Shown here in pieces: positions 1 through 6,139 of a stretch of DNA of 13,904 nucleotides. The translations under genes were made by a program, and so were the position numbers. This stretch comes from a bacterium (lineage in GTDB: Bacteria; Margulisbacteria; Marinamargulisbacteria; SXXA01): the NCBI GenBank assembly GCA_947502965.1, contig CANNCG010000022.1, positions 1 through 13,904 of the forward strand, written 5' to 3'. The notes below the pieces were generated by a model that was not told the origin of the DNA, did not search any database, and saw nothing but the letters and a program-made list of their open reading frames with translations. Position 1 is the first letter of the stretch, and each line of letters starts with the position of its first letter.

Positions 1-183
1 GTTAATTCCATACCTCCTATTATAGCAAATGGCCTTTTTCAACAGGCCCTAAAAAGGGTCTGTAACGAACATCCGCAAAGACCCCTTTGAATGGGGTTCC
101 TTCATTTAAAATAGATGTTTTTGCGAGAGATTCCCTGCTTCACAATACACAGTCCTGACCAATTGAATTCTTTACTTGAAATT

Positions 184-200
184 ACCCCTTGACAAGGGGT
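184..200. promoter_or_regulatory. 17-bp perfect palindrome overlapping a TTGACA box
   Basis: ACCCCTTG (184-191), a single central A, then CAAGGGGT (193-200) form a perfect dyad with 8-base arms. The sequence TTGACA (189-194) lies across the centre and matches a sigma-70 -35 hexamer, but the bases 17 nt downstream (TGTTTT, 212-217) are a poor -10. It could be an operator over a decayed promoter or simply a small hairpin. No gene starts immediately downstream. Confidence 0.3.
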
Positions 201-213
201 CTCGATATTCCTG

Positions 214-290
214 TTTTTTAGAAAAAAAAAGGGTGGGCTAGATAGTTACCTATTTTTTAGAAAAAAAAAAGGGGGGGGCTAGATAGTTAC
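214..290 (+). repeat. Tandem pair of IS-end-like repeats
   Basis: Two copies of the pattern TTTTTTAG, a run of A, a run of G, then CTAGATAGTTAC lie head to tail at 214-249 and 253-290. The 12-base tail occurs a third time, inverted, at 13759-13770, where it contains the stop codon of an IS66-type transposase fragment. The two copies are therefore probably remnants of the 3' end of related insertion sequences pointing into the window. The homopolymer runs differ in length between copies, as expected from slippage. No transposase reading frame is recognisable to the left of 214. Confidence 0.5.
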
Positions 291-587
291 GGGGGATGAA
301 AGTGCGATGTCTTTGTTCATGATAAACCTGCTCTGTGATGCACAAGGGTGTGCTGGGGATGCCGGGGGATAGGGGGTGTGTGTGGACTGGCATGGCGCTG
401 GTGCCAGTCGCCAGGTATAGAGGTGTTAGCAACAGCAGAAGCGTGGCGAGGGTGGGGTGAGGAATGTGCTTATTCGGGAGGGGGGTTGGCATAGGGGCGC
501 TCTTTTATCGAGACTTAAATCTATAAATACTATTTATTTAATAGACTATTGAATGTTTTTTTGTTTTTCAAGGGGGTGTTTTTTTAG

Positions 588-616
588 TTGACAATTACAG
601 TAGAGATTATTAGTCT
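588..616 (+). promoter_or_regulatory. Sigma-70-like promoter of the porin gene
   Basis: A perfect TTGACA at 588-593 is followed after 17 bases by TAGTCT at 611-616, a weak -10 hexamer, 34 bases before the porin start codon. The -10 overlaps a perfect inverted repeat, GTCTAC (613-618) and GTAGAC (626-631) with a 7-base loop, which could be an operator or a leader hairpin. TAGTCTA at 611-617 is also the reverse complement of TAGACTA at 542-548. The porin ribosome binding site is AGGA at 637-640. Confidence 0.5.
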
Positions 617-649
617 ACTTAGAATGTAGACCAAATAGGATGTTCGCTC

Positions 650-1798
650 ATGAGAATTTTGACCTTTGCCCTTTTCTTTCTTTCATTTTTCATTGTAGAG
701 ACGACAGCCATTTTGGCTGCGGAGGCGGTGGCTTATCCCACCTTTAAATTCAAAGGGTTTTTGCAGTATGACTCCGCGATTACCGGATTTACAGAAAAAG
801 ACTTTGGGATACGTCGTGTGCGTACAGATTTCAGAGTGACGGTTTCTCCTCAGGTAGAGTATCGCTTGAATGCTGATTATGGGGCAGGCTCAGCCTCTTT
901 GTTGGATGCTTATGCCAATATCAAAATTGGTGACACACAGTGGATTCAGGTAGGTAAAACAAAATCGCCTATTGGATTTGAATTGCTTCAAACGCCCACC
1001 AATTTGCTATTGCCAGAGTTTGGCTTTTCGACCTATTTGGTACCCAACAGAGACACTGGTGTTCAGTGGATCAGTAGAACAAAGGATCTTGAATTAAACC
1101 TTGGGGTATTTGCTGGAGCCTCTGATTTTGCCAGTGTAGATACCGAATCAGACCGTTCACGCTCTGTGGCTGGCCGCGCATTTTTCTGGCCGATTCGTGG
1201 GGAAGTCCAGTCTTTGGGACTAGGGGTTGGGGGAAATATTGAGTCTAAGTTTGGAACGGCTTCTGCGTCAAACTTGGGGACTTATACCTACCGTGGGTAT
1301 GGGAAATTATTTGCTTATTCGTCCGGTGTTTATGCCAATGGCACGGGCTATCGCATCGTACCTCAAAGTTATTTTATACAAGGTCCGGTCTCAGTGTTGG
1401 GAGAATACGCGTTGTCTTCCCAAGAAATTTCAAATGGTGCGAAGCAAAATCAAACGGTGAACACAGCATGGCAAGTGGCCTTGCAGTATGTGGTGACTGG
1501 CGAAACGGCAACATATGGAGACTTTTCGCCTTCAAAGCCTTTTTGGGTTGATGGCGGGTTGGGGGGATTGCAGATGGGCTTCCGTATTGGGGAGATAAAT
1601 TTTGATGACAGTGCCTTCACGACCTATGCAAATACGTCTCAGGCTACGAGAGCGCAACAGTTGGGTGCGAGTGCAAACTGGATTTGGAGCAAGTCTGTCC
1701 AATGGACTTTGGGTCTAGATCAGGTCACACGCTTTAATACCAATGGTTCTGAGTCCTCTGACTTGGTGGCGTTGGTTCGTTCGCAAATTACGTTTTAG
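650..1798 (+). CDS. Outer-membrane porin, OprO/OprP (phosphate-selective) family
   Basis: This gene encodes a 382-residue beta-barrel protein expected to form an anion-permeable channel in the outer membrane. The N-terminus (residues 1-24) is a Sec signal peptide with a phenylalanine-rich core and probable cleavage around ILA-A at 23-24. The mature part begins with a short strand on an FKGFLQYDS pattern. It continues with the family-like block of a DAYANIKI strand followed by IQVGKTKSPIGFE and the NRDTGVQ motif (about residues 85-145), as in OprO/OprP-type porins. The last residue is Phe in an aromatic-ending strand (SQITF), the usual signal for the BAM machinery. Alternating polar and hydrophobic strands and TYxYRGYG turns fill the rest. 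AGGA sits 9 bases before the ATG. The next gene is a sulfate-type binding protein, so the pair may import an oxyanion. The exact substrate is not readable from the sequence. Confidence 0.8.
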   Translation: MRILTFALFFLSFFIVETTAILAAEAVAYPTFKFKGFLQYDSAITGFTEKDFGIRRVRTDFRVTVSPQVEYRLNADYGAGSASLLDAYANIKIGDTQWIQVGKTKSPIGFELLQTPTNLLLPEFGFSTYLVPNRDTGVQWISRTKDLELNLGVFAGASDFASVDTESDRSRSVAGRAFFWPIRGEVQSLGLGVGGNIESKFGTASASNLGTYTYRGYGKLFAYSSGVYANGTGYRIVPQSYFIQGPVSVLGEYALSSQEISNGAKQNQTVNTAWQVALQYVVTGETATYGDFSPSKPFWVDGGLGGLQMGFRIGEINFDDSAFTTYANTSQATRAQQLGASANWIWSKSVQWTLGLDQVTRFNTNGSESSDLVALVRSQITF

Positions 1799-1827
1799 TT
1801 TCTTGCTCGGCAAAGCCGAGCAAGAAA
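1799..1827 (+). terminator. 13-bp perfect hairpin right after the porin stop codon
   Basis: Bases 1799-1811 and 1815-1827 pair perfectly around an AAA loop, starting directly after the TAG stop of the porin gene. The stem is flanked by T-rich and A-rich arms, so it could end transcription from either side or protect the porin mRNA 3' end. It is the first of three hairpins before the next gene. Confidence 0.55.
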
Positions 1828-1836
1828 GTGAGATTT

Positions 1837-1855
1837 CAAAGGGCTATGCCCTTTG
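1837..1855. repeat. Palindromic hairpin of the AAAGGGC/GCCCTTT type
   Basis: CAAAGGGC (1837-1844), loop TAT, GCCCTTTG (1848-1855), then GATCC. A near copy occurs after glnA: AAAGGGC (9327-9333), loop TACT, GCCCTTT (9338-9344), then GGGTCC. A related GGAAGGGC/GCCCTTCC palindrome lies near 3120-3142. This looks like a small dispersed intergenic repeat family. Confidence 0.5.
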
Positions 1856-1875
1856 GATCCTGTCTCGATCCCGTT

Positions 1876-1897
1876 TCGGCTATGCCGAGTTTTTTTT
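1876..1897 (+). terminator. Short hairpin with T8 tract before sbp (terminator or attenuator)
   Basis: TCGGC (1876-1880), loop TAT, GCCGA (1884-1888), then a G and eight T (1890-1897). This is a compact intrinsic-terminator shape. It ends one base before the AAGGAGA ribosome binding site (1898-1904) of the binding-protein gene. Either that gene has its own unseen promoter, or partial readthrough here sets its level relative to the porin. Confidence 0.5.
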
Positions 1898-1911
1898 AAG
1901 GAGAAAAGTAG

Positions 1912-2934
1912 ATGTTAAATACAAAATTGTTGACTGTTTTATTGGGAGTTGGGGTTGTTCTTGGCGTTGTCTCTAACTCATTGGCGCAGTCCAAAGCGGC
2001 TTTGCCAGATGTTACCCTTCTCAATGTGTCTTATGACCCTACGAGAGAATTTTACAAAGAATACAATGCCCATTTTGAATCTGAATGGAAGAAACAAACC
2101 GGCCAATCGGCCACGCTCAGACAGTCCCATGGGGGGTCTGGCAAACAAGCCCGTTCCGTTATTGATGGCTTGGAGGCCGATGTTGTGACATTGGCTGTGG
2201 CCTATGACATCGATGTGATTGCAGAAGCTGGAAAGTTGCCTGCGAATTGGCAAAGCAGATTGCCGCATAACAGCGCGCCATATACCTCGACTATTGTTTT
2301 TTTGGTACGCAAAGGGAATCCCAAAAAAATTCAGGACTGGTCTGACCTCGTGAAGCCTGGGATTTCTGTGATCACCCCGAACCCGAAGACCTCTGGGGGG
2401 GCACGTTGGAATTTTCTGGGCGCATGGCTCTATGCCCTACAGAACTTGAAAACAGAGGCCAAAGCCAAACAATTTGTGTCTGCTTTGTATAAGAATGTAC
2501 CTGTTTTGGATACGGGTGCCCGAGGGTCTACGATGACCTTTGTGGAGCGTGGATTGGGAGATGTTTTGCTGGCTTGGGAAAATGAAGCGCTGCTTATTAC
2601 CAAGACCCTTGCGCCTGGCCAATTCGAAATTGTGTACCCTAGTCTCTCTGTTTTGGCAGAACCCACGGTGGCTGTGGTGGATAGTGTCGCCAAAAAACGG
2701 GGTACAGAAAAAGTGGCTCAGGCGTATCTGAAAGGGCTTTATGATCCTCAAGCTCAGACGTTGGCAGCGAGATACTTTTACCGTCCCAGAGACAAAAAGG
2801 TAGCGGCAAAATTTGAGGCGCAATTTCCAAAGTTTAAGCTGATCGAAGTGCATAGTATATTCAAAAATTGGGATGAAATTCAAATCAAGTTTTTTAATGA
2901 CGGTGGTATTTTTGACGGGATTTATACCCGTTAA
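1912..2934 (+). CDS. sbp: Periplasmic sulfate-type substrate-binding protein (Sbp/CysP family)
   Basis: This 340-residue exported protein should bind sulfate or a related tetrahedral oxyanion in the periplasm and deliver it to an ABC importer. Residues 1-25 form a signal peptide with a long Leu/Val/Gly core and probable cleavage at SLA-Q. Sbp-family signatures follow in order: NVSYDPTREFY (38-48), SHGGSGKQAR (72-81), and PNPKTSGGARWN (156-167), the loops that hold the sulfate oxygens. The length matches Sbp/CysP (about 330-345). A strong AAGGAGA ribosome binding site lies 7 bases before the ATG. The usual partners CysT, CysW and CysA are absent downstream, so it is either an orphan serving a transporter elsewhere or has been separated from its operon. 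Thiosulfate or another oxyanion ligand is possible, and sulfate is the family default. Confidence 0.9.
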   Translation: MLNTKLLTVLLGVGVVLGVVSNSLAQSKAALPDVTLLNVSYDPTREFYKEYNAHFESEWKKQTGQSATLRQSHGGSGKQARSVIDGLEADVVTLAVAYDIDVIAEAGKLPANWQSRLPHNSAPYTSTIVFLVRKGNPKKIQDWSDLVKPGISVITPNPKTSGGARWNFLGAWLYALQNLKTEAKAKQFVSALYKNVPVLDTGARGSTMTFVERGLGDVLLAWENEALLITKTLAPGQFEIVYPSLSVLAEPTVAVVDSVAKKRGTEKVAQAYLKGLYDPQAQTLAARYFYRPRDKKVAAKFEAQFPKFKLIEVHSIFKNWDEIQIKFFNDGGIFDGIYTR

Positions 2935-3309
2935 AGAATGAAACCCGTATTGTATGCCATGAATGCGGACAGCGGGATGAATAGCGCTGAGAAGCTGAAC
3001 TGCAGAATAGATGAGGGCTGCCCCTTCGTAGCTGTCGTGCCGGCGGAGGCTAAAAACCACCCTCTGGGATTTTGCCAGGATTTGTCTCTTCGCGACTCAT
3101 CCTCGCGATCCCCTGCGAGATCGGAAGGGCTGCGCCCTTCCCGATCAAAACTGTTTTTCCCCGCAGGGGCTGGATTAGGGGGTGGCGAGAACGCGGTCCA
3201 TGCTCTTTTGTGGAACCTGTCACCCCGATGCCAAGGGAGCGATGCAAGTGGGAGAAAAACAAGTATCTGAGTACCTGCGCCATGGTTGCCCCTTTCCTTG
3301 GACGGTTAT
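2935..3309. other. Palindrome-rich spacer, no recognised gene
   Basis: Between the binding-protein stop and the converging STAS gene I recognise no gene family. The stretch includes the nested palindrome at 3112-3170. It also holds a 43-codon reading frame at 3182-3313 (GTG start, or ATG at 3200) that encodes a CGTCH sequence, formally a haem-c motif, but with no signal peptide or cytochrome context. Other frames here show no family resemblance. Confidence 0.5.
3112..3170. repeat. Nested cruciform-like palindrome
   Basis: An outer 8-base inverted pair, CCCCTGCG and CGCAGGGG, encloses an inner hairpin in which GATCGGAAGGGC and GCCCTTCCCGATC pair around TGC with one bulged G. The inner stem shares its AAGGGC/GCCCTT core with the hairpins after the porin gene and glnA. 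It may act as a bidirectional terminator between the converging binding-protein and STAS genes, or be a REP-like mobile repeat. Confidence 0.5.
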
Positions 3310-3642
3310 TTAGATGCCCTTGGTTTCCATTTTCTCCCAGAGCCGTTCCAAGGACACAATGCTACGCCGCTGCCAGGCTTTGTACTTGTCGTAATAGACA
3401 ATGATGGGGAGACTGTGATCGCGTGCACTGATGATGATGGCCGCGAGTGCCACGATTCCCGCACTGTTAAAGAACAAAACCTCTTTAATGTTTAAAATAG
3501 GTATCTCTTGGTTTGTCATACGTTCTTTGAGAGGGTGAAAAATAGGGGCGTAGTGGGCCGGTAATTTGAGCCTAAATGACCCTTTGAGATAGAGCGTGTT
3601 ATCTATTGTTTCTAGGCTGTGATCCGGGGACTGATAGGTCAT
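3310..3642 (-). CDS. STAS-domain protein of the slr1659/anti-anti-sigma type
   Basis: This 110-residue cytoplasmic protein is a single STAS-like domain. The pattern LYLKGSFRL (17-25), then YAPIFHPL, then a strand leading into EVLFFNSAGIVAL (54-66), then a C-terminal helix beginning around WQRRSIVSLERLW, fits the slr1659-like group of small STAS regulators. Ser60 in NSAG occupies the place of the phosphorylated serine of SpoIIAA-type anti-sigma antagonists. Such proteins usually work in partner switching with a HATPase-type Ser/Thr kinase and a PP2C phosphatase, and neither is in this window. A canonical AGGAGG lies 7 bases before the ATG, which supports a real, well-translated gene. The kinase-like gene upstream on the same strand ends 346 bases before this start, and any link between the two is conjecture. 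Confidence 0.75.
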   Translation of the reverse strand: MTYQSPDHSLETIDNTLYLKGSFRLKLPAHYAPIFHPLKERMTNQEIPILNIKEVLFFNSAGIVALAAIIISARDHSLPIIVYYDKYKAWQRRSIVSLERLWEKMETKGI

Positions 3643-3654
3643 GAAACCGCCTCC

Positions 3655-3988
3655 TAATTGGGGTGTCTATGTATGGCTGAGTGAGCATGTTCGGAGGATG
3701 ACGAAAAATCTAAAAATACGATGATGGGGTATATACCTGTTCCAAAATACAATCCCCGATGAGGGGATCCGTTCCTCAAGGATGAGATTTTGATTACGTC
3801 TATCCAGAGGAACTGGAATAGTCGCCTGGAATAAAACCCGGATTTCAAATCGCGTCTGAAGCCTATTCCTTATAGGTTATCTGGCTTTGCCACGTCGAGG
3901 CGGGGAGCATCCTCGCAAGAGAGGCTTTGTGACTGCGCATGGGGCGAGATATCTATTTTGGAATAGGTATAGCCTCAATGTAAGCGTT
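3655..3988. other. Spacer with paired inverted repeats
   Basis: No gene is supported here. A minus-strand frame at 3654-3848 would start at TTG and has no ribosome binding site. The stretch contains the inverted repeat pair at 3732-3754 and 3948-3971, a hairpin (ATCCCC pairing with GGGGAT at about 3752-3767), and two further TGGAATA words near 3815-3835. It serves as the leader of the STAS gene and the 3' region of the kinase-like gene, both on the minus strand. Confidence 0.5.
3732..3971. repeat. 240-bp segment bounded by near-identical inverted repeats (MITE-like)
   Basis: The reverse complement of 3732-3754 matches 3948-3971 at all but about three positions, with a shared core TATTTTGGAA, one C/T difference, then AGGTATA. 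A third, weaker copy in the left orientation lies at 3862-3881. The outer ends are TATACC and GGTATA, which would suit a TA target duplication. The segment has no coding capacity. It could be a miniature transposable element or a set of regulator binding sites. Confidence 0.4.
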
Positions 3989-5263
3989 TCATAGCGGCGC
4001 TGGCAAGCGTGTCAGATCCACAATGTCCTGGGCATGCTGACGGTAGGTATCCAGGATTTCACCCAAGCCCATTGCATGGGCCACGGCGGAGAGATTTTCA
4101 AAGATCCATGGCCGTTCCTCTGCTAGAAAAAAAGTGGCCAATCGGGACTCATGGGCCAATGCGTACATTTTGAGTGTGGGGTGGGCATTTAGTGACGCTG
4201 GGTTGGTCTCCCAAATCATGTCCAATAGGTTGCGATAGGCCATGCGGTGTAGCATGTTGGCCAGTGCGGCTTTGTAGTGCATGATTCTGTCGTTTCTGTA
4301 GGCGAGTGTCTGGCGTTCTGCGATAAACCCATGGTTTTGTAATTGCGACGTTTCTGCTGCAATATTGGCGACGAGCTGGCTCAGAGGGATGGCGGAAAGG
4401 GTGTCATGGCATTCGCTATAGTCCGTGAGGAACTGTTTTAAGGGGGCTTGGTCGGGAGTGTTTTTCCATAGATGTGGGGCGATAGTACTGATTTCGTAGA
4501 GGCCGCCAGAGACATATTTGAAAAGCCATGACTCATTGTGTTTGCCGTATAGGGCTGCGGTATCAATCGGGAGGCAGCCATGTGGTCCAAGGATGTAATT
4601 CTCATTGTGGCGGTCTTCTCTCCCCATCAGATCTCCCAATGCGGCGAATTTTGCCAGTACGGGGATGTGGATTGGCGAATGTCCCAAAGAGGCCCATTCA
4701 CTGACTGTTTCGCCTGGAATAAAGGGGGTAATTTGCCATCCCAAATGCTGTGCAATGGTATGATCACTGTGAATATTGCCCCATCCCAATGTCTGTAAAA
4801 TATGGCAAAACAAGCGATGGTGCGGTAATTCTTCTTGCTTGAGCACGATGCCTGAATCAGGGGCGTCTGGAGGGTGGCAGTGGAGGACAGTGTGCCCCAT
4901 ACCAATGTCTGAAATAATCATATTTTGGACGGCATAGTGTTGGGTTAAATACGGCCATATGCCGGCATGGTTTAATCGTTTTTGCCATAGCAAGCTGCGT
5001 TCTGTAGCGGGGTACAAATTGGCCAGTTTTCGCCGCAAAGCTGCATGGCGAACCCCGTACAAAATACCGCGTCCTCTTACTTTGTTTAGCCTGAATTGTA
5101 GGATACAGGGATCGGTGAGCGCGAACTGGATTTGTTCTAGCGAAAAAGGGTCGAAGCCGAAGCCCTTGGGAAACCAAAGCTGGGATGCGTCTGCAAGGAT
5201 TGTTTTGACCCCTGAGGTTTCTTTTGGGGTCCATATGAGAGTACCAAGAGATTTATTTGACAT
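3989..5263 (-). CDS. Unrecognised protein with PI3/4-kinase- or DUF4135-like catalytic loop
   Basis: I do not recognise this as a named gene. The 424-residue product has a kinase-fold signature. A glycine-containing turn GMGH (121-124) precedes a lysine in IVLKQEE (K142). The catalytic-loop motif GREDRHNENYIL follows, with D217, H219 and N222, and then a metal-binding-type aspartate in LPIDTAALYG (D234). The order DRHxxN plus a downstream ID matches PI3/4-kinase-like folds. The motif also resembles the DxHxEN...DxE region of LanM dehydratase domains (DUF4135), but no LanC cyclase part is present. Residues 260-424 look helical. It appears cytoplasmic, with no signal peptide or membrane segment. 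The ATG at 5263 is chosen because it overlaps the 3' end of the NAD(P)HX dehydratase gene by 11 bases, which suggests coupled translation. An upstream in-frame start at 5383 would overlap that gene by over 100 bases. Substrate unknown. Confidence 0.65.
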   Translation of the reverse strand: MSNKSLGTLIWTPKETSGVKTILADASQLWFPKGFGFDPFSLEQIQFALTDPCILQFRLNKVRGRGILYGVRHAALRRKLANLYPATERSLLWQKRLNHAGIWPYLTQHYAVQNMIISDIGMGHTVLHCHPPDAPDSGIVLKQEELPHHRLFCHILQTLGWGNIHSDHTIAQHLGWQITPFIPGETVSEWASLGHSPIHIPVLAKFAALGDLMGREDRHNENYILGPHGCLPIDTAALYGKHNESWLFKYVSGGLYEISTIAPHLWKNTPDQAPLKQFLTDYSECHDTLSAIPLSQLVANIAAETSQLQNHGFIAERQTLAYRNDRIMHYKAALANMLHRMAYRNLLDMIWETNPASLNAHPTLKMYALAHESRLATFFLAEERPWIFENLSAVAHAMGLGEILDTYRQHAQDIVDLTRLPAPL

Positions 5264-6128
5264 GGTGGTAGGTGAGCGTTTGCTCTCCGATATGGCAAAA
5301 TGCGTCGCCCAGTGCGTTGGTGATGTCTGAGGCCATGAGGCCTCTCTGGTACTTGCGACTTGCGAGATCGCCGGCTTTGCCATGTAGCCACACAGACAGC
5401 GTGGCTACGTCCCATGCGGCAGCGGCTCTGTGTTCAGCCGGGTATTGTGCCCACAACCCGCCGATGATTCCAGAGAGCACATCGCCGCTGCCGGCTGTTG
5501 CCATATTGGCGTTCCCTGTTGGGTTGATGCTATAGCCTGAATGTGTTGCAATGACGGTTTTTTTGCCTTTTAAAACAAGGGTTTGTTGTGTGACGATGCT
5601 GGCTTCCAAAGCGGCTTTTGTTCTGTCTTGGATAGGCCCAAAGAGACGTGAAAATTCGCCTTCGTGTGGTGTGAGTATGGCCATGTTTGGGTATTCAAAA
5701 GCATGGGAGGCGAGGGGTAGGGCATCGGCATCAATGACACTGCATGTACCCTCTTTGTAGAGCTGATGCATCAGTGTTGTGTAGGGTCTGAGGTCACTTT
5801 TTTTTTCCAAGCCGGGACCTATAATAAAACTGTCCCAAGACTGCTGTTGGCTGGCTTCGAAAAGGATGTTTGCGTTTTTGAGTGTATCCTGTGTGAGCGG
5901 AATGCCAATGGCTTCGGGTATCTGTGCGATGGCTATCTGGAGGACGGAGTGGGGCGCTGCAAGGTAGACAAGGCCTGCCCCACTGCGAAAAGCAGATTTT
6001 GTTGCCAGCAGTGCGGCCCCTGGCATCCGCTCAGATCCAGCCAAAATGCCTACACGCCCACATTGGCCTTTGTGGGCAGTGGAAAGGCGCTGGGGCAGGA
6101 GGCTGCAGATTTGTCTCGAGACCTTCAT
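5253..6128 (-). CDS. nnrD: ADP/ATP-dependent NAD(P)H-hydrate dehydratase, stand-alone
   Basis: This 291-residue enzyme should convert hydrated (damaged) NADH or NADPH back to the normal cofactor at the expense of a nucleoside di- or triphosphate. Family motifs appear in order: HKGQCGRVGILAGS (19-32), FRSGAGLV (47-54), GPG (104-106), DADAL (133-137), LTPHEGEFSRL (152-162), and NPTGNANMATAGSGDVLSG (202-220) with the catalytic Asp216, then GLMASDI near the end. In many bacteria this domain is fused to an NnrE epimerase domain of about 200 residues. Here only the dehydratase part exists, so the epimerase must be elsewhere or absent. The ATG follows the activator gene's stop by 11 bases without a clear ribosome binding site, and the stop lies inside the next gene, so the three form one transcription unit. 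Confidence 0.92.
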   Translation of the reverse strand: MKVSRQICSLLPQRLSTAHKGQCGRVGILAGSERMPGAALLATKSAFRSGAGLVYLAAPHSVLQIAIAQIPEAIGIPLTQDTLKNANILFEASQQQSWDSFIIGPGLEKKSDLRPYTTLMHQLYKEGTCSVIDADALPLASHAFEYPNMAILTPHEGEFSRLFGPIQDRTKAALEASIVTQQTLVLKGKKTVIATHSGYSINPTGNANMATAGSGDVLSGIIGGLWAQYPAEHRAAAAWDVATLSVWLHGKAGDLASRKYQRGLMASDITNALGDAFCHIGEQTLTYHHVK

Positions 6129-6139
6129 GGTGTCAGAGA

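Larger units (their letters stand above)
1..649. other. Non-coding left flank with dyads and IS-end-like repeats
   Basis: I see no convincing gene in this stretch. It contains short hairpins, for example GGCCT at 31-35 pairing with AGGCC at 44-48, and GACTGGCA at 385-392 pairing with TGCCAGTC at 402-409. It also has a 17-base palindrome at 184-200, two tandem copies of a motif ending in CTAGATAGTTAC (214-290), and a strongly G-rich, purine-skewed section at about 340-500. The last 60 bases hold the promoter of the porin gene. An 80-residue minus-strand reading frame at 250-492 has a leucine-rich segment near its N-terminus, but it is proline-rich, has no good ribosome binding site and runs into the repeats, so I do not call it. 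Confidence 0.6.

Noticed and set aside
250..492. 80-codon minus-strand frame with a leucine-rich N-terminal segment that looks like a signal peptide
   Set aside because: It is very proline-rich, lacks a good ribosome binding site, lies in G-skewed DNA and ends inside the IS-end repeats. It is more likely a by-product of composition.
2437..3060. 207-codon minus-strand frame across the end of the sulfate-binding-protein gene
   Set aside because: It is antisense to a clear Sbp-family gene and has no recognisable domain.
3654..3848. 64-codon minus-strand frame upstream of the STAS gene
   Set aside because: It would start at TTG, has no ribosome binding site, and covers the inverted repeat and hairpin region, which explains the sequence better.
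5264..5383. Longer start for the kinase-like protein
   Set aside because: The extra 40 residues are the out-of-frame antiphase of nnrD's conserved C-terminus. The ATG at 5263 gives the typical short operon overlap.
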